In this document: positions 36,420 to 36,877 of the stretch, piece by piece
How the letters are laid out: every line of letters starts with the position of its first letter
Position numbering within the stretch: position 1 is the stretch's first letter
Notes under the pieces: generated by a model
Database searches by the model: none
Seen by the model: only the letters and a program-made list of their open reading frames with translations
What the model was told of the DNA's origin: nothing
Source of the DNA: Pirellulales bacterium
GTDB lineage: Bacteria; Planctomycetota; Planctomycetia; Pirellulales; Lacipirellulaceae
Assembly (NCBI GenBank): GCA_028279215.1
Contig: JANQOF010000018.1
Span: 1 to 36,877 of the forward strand
Length of the DNA stretch: 36,877 nucleotides
Reading direction: 5' to 3'
Translations under genes and position numbers: made by a program

Positions 36420-36679
36420 GTAAGGTTCCGACACTCGTTTGGCCAAATGCCAAAGTCACCCTTGCCCTATTGCCACGCTTTAAGAGGTTCCTACGCCCCA
36501 ATCGCTCGCGAAACTGTATGCGCATTTGATACTCAGTACAAAGAATCGCCAGCTCTTGCTTGATGACCCGATTCAAGAGTGCGTACATGGATACCTCACG
36601 ACAACAATCCGTAGTCTTGATTCGACGCCTCAGTTTCACCGACCCGCGCACGCTTCGCGACGCTACGTTAAGAAACCTT

Positions 36680-36877
36680 TTAGTGCAAAACAGGGCAAGT
36701 ATCAAACCACTCGCACCCCTCGGTCCGCATCCATTCGAGCGATTCCATCGGCCCCCAGAAGCCTCGCTCGTAGGGGTAACTCGCGTCTTGCCAGTGGGCC
36801 AGGATCGGGTCGCAGATCTTCCAGGCCGCTTCGACTTCGTCGGCGCGGGCAAATAGGCTGGCGTCGCCTTCCAGGGC
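36680..36877 (-). CDS. Glucose-6-phosphate dehydrogenase, C-terminal end
   Basis: Only the last 65 codons are in the window; the gene continues beyond the right edge. The readable tail includes EVEAAWKICDPILAHWQ, YPYERGFWGPMESLEWM and GCEWFDTC. The EVE-x-x-W, the Trp of the WGP-type segment and the Y-x-x-G spacing are the conserved C-terminus of Zwf, the NADP-dependent first enzyme of the oxidative pentose phosphate pathway. The stop is TAA at 36680-36682. The frame is open to the edge, and a spurious frame in another register overlaps it. Ends with CPVLH, slightly longer than many homologues. Confidence 0.88.
   Translation of the reverse strand, partial: ALEGDASLFARADEVEAAWKICDPILAHWQDASYPYERGFWGPMESLEWMRTEGCEWFDTCPVLH

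Larger units (their letters stand above)
35943..36679. other. 737-base intergenic region between zwf and ribE
   Basis: Both flanking genes read leftward. The region holds the nested inverted repeats at 36121-36178 and a CCTGG/CCAGG repeat at 36385-36419, annotated separately. A leftward frame at 36379-36852 is out of frame with zwf and is Arg-rich; another at 36038-36289 has only a GTG start. I call neither. I do not find the conserved FMN-riboswitch core upstream of ribE. Confidence 0.5.

Noticed and set aside
36379..36852. A 157-codon - strand frame overlapping the zwf end
   Set aside because: It is out of frame with the clear zwf C-terminus and Arg/Ser-rich, and part of it translates the CCTGG/CCAGG repeat.

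Overview
The window looks like chromosomal DNA from a planctomycete, probably of the Pirellulales type. This is inferred from gene families and not from any marker RNA. It carries a DUF1559 prepilin-like protein, a PEP-CTERM/dockerin-like exported protein, an SGNH-esterase/DUF1080 fusion, a HAMP-only membrane protein, a pyrophosphate-type phosphofructokinase and several small conserved-looking unknowns. I see no tRNA, rRNA, CRISPR array, transposase or prophage gene. Genes are dense, mostly in short same-strand runs of two to five.

Layout from left to right. (1) Positions 1-8102: REP-like repeats and a decayed sialate O-acetylesterase remnant, then an arsenate-reductase-like gene with an apparent export signal. 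A long leftward run follows: HAMP membrane protein, DASS anion transporter, LarE sulfur transferase, UVR-motif protein, DUF1559 protein and SGNH/DUF1080 protein. (2) 8103-12271: a gene-poor segment with a promoter and operator-like inverted repeat, then recA overlapping an HtrA-like protein that has lost all three catalytic residues, facing a PEP-CTERM protein. (3) 12868-18710: thiC and a metal-binding lipoprotein on the + strand. On the - strand lies an aspartate-family cluster, thrC-dapB-small Cys protein-LplT-like MFS transporter. (4) 19010-20875: a DksA/TraR-type regulator, lspA and an Rrf2 regulator with an unusually structured upstream region. (5) 20890-26117, - strand: queD, then a three-gene membrane machine with a MotA/TolQ/ExbB-type channel subunit carrying a long coiled-coil tail and two different coiled-coil ExbD/MotB-like partners. 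(6) 26338-31501, + strand: M24 peptidase, accB, accC, PPi-phosphofructokinase and inorganic pyrophosphatase, a core metabolic run. (7) 31514-36877: hisB, a small helix-turn-helix gene overlapping a sterol-desaturase-family gene, two unknowns, rsmA, ribE, a 737-base non-coding stretch with nested inverted repeats, and the 3' end of zwf running off the window.

The best candidate for an undescribed system is the operon at 20890-25525. Its A-type subunit has a roughly 345-residue cytoplasmic-looking tail. Of its two B-type subunits, one keeps the proton-path aspartate in its single membrane helix (Asp21), while the other has alanine at the matching place (Ala20). An asymmetric, hetero-dimeric proton-driven motor is therefore plausible. 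Other points worth a look are the HtrA pseudoprotease behind recA, the recA operator candidate, and the exported ArsC-like protein with all three redox cysteines.
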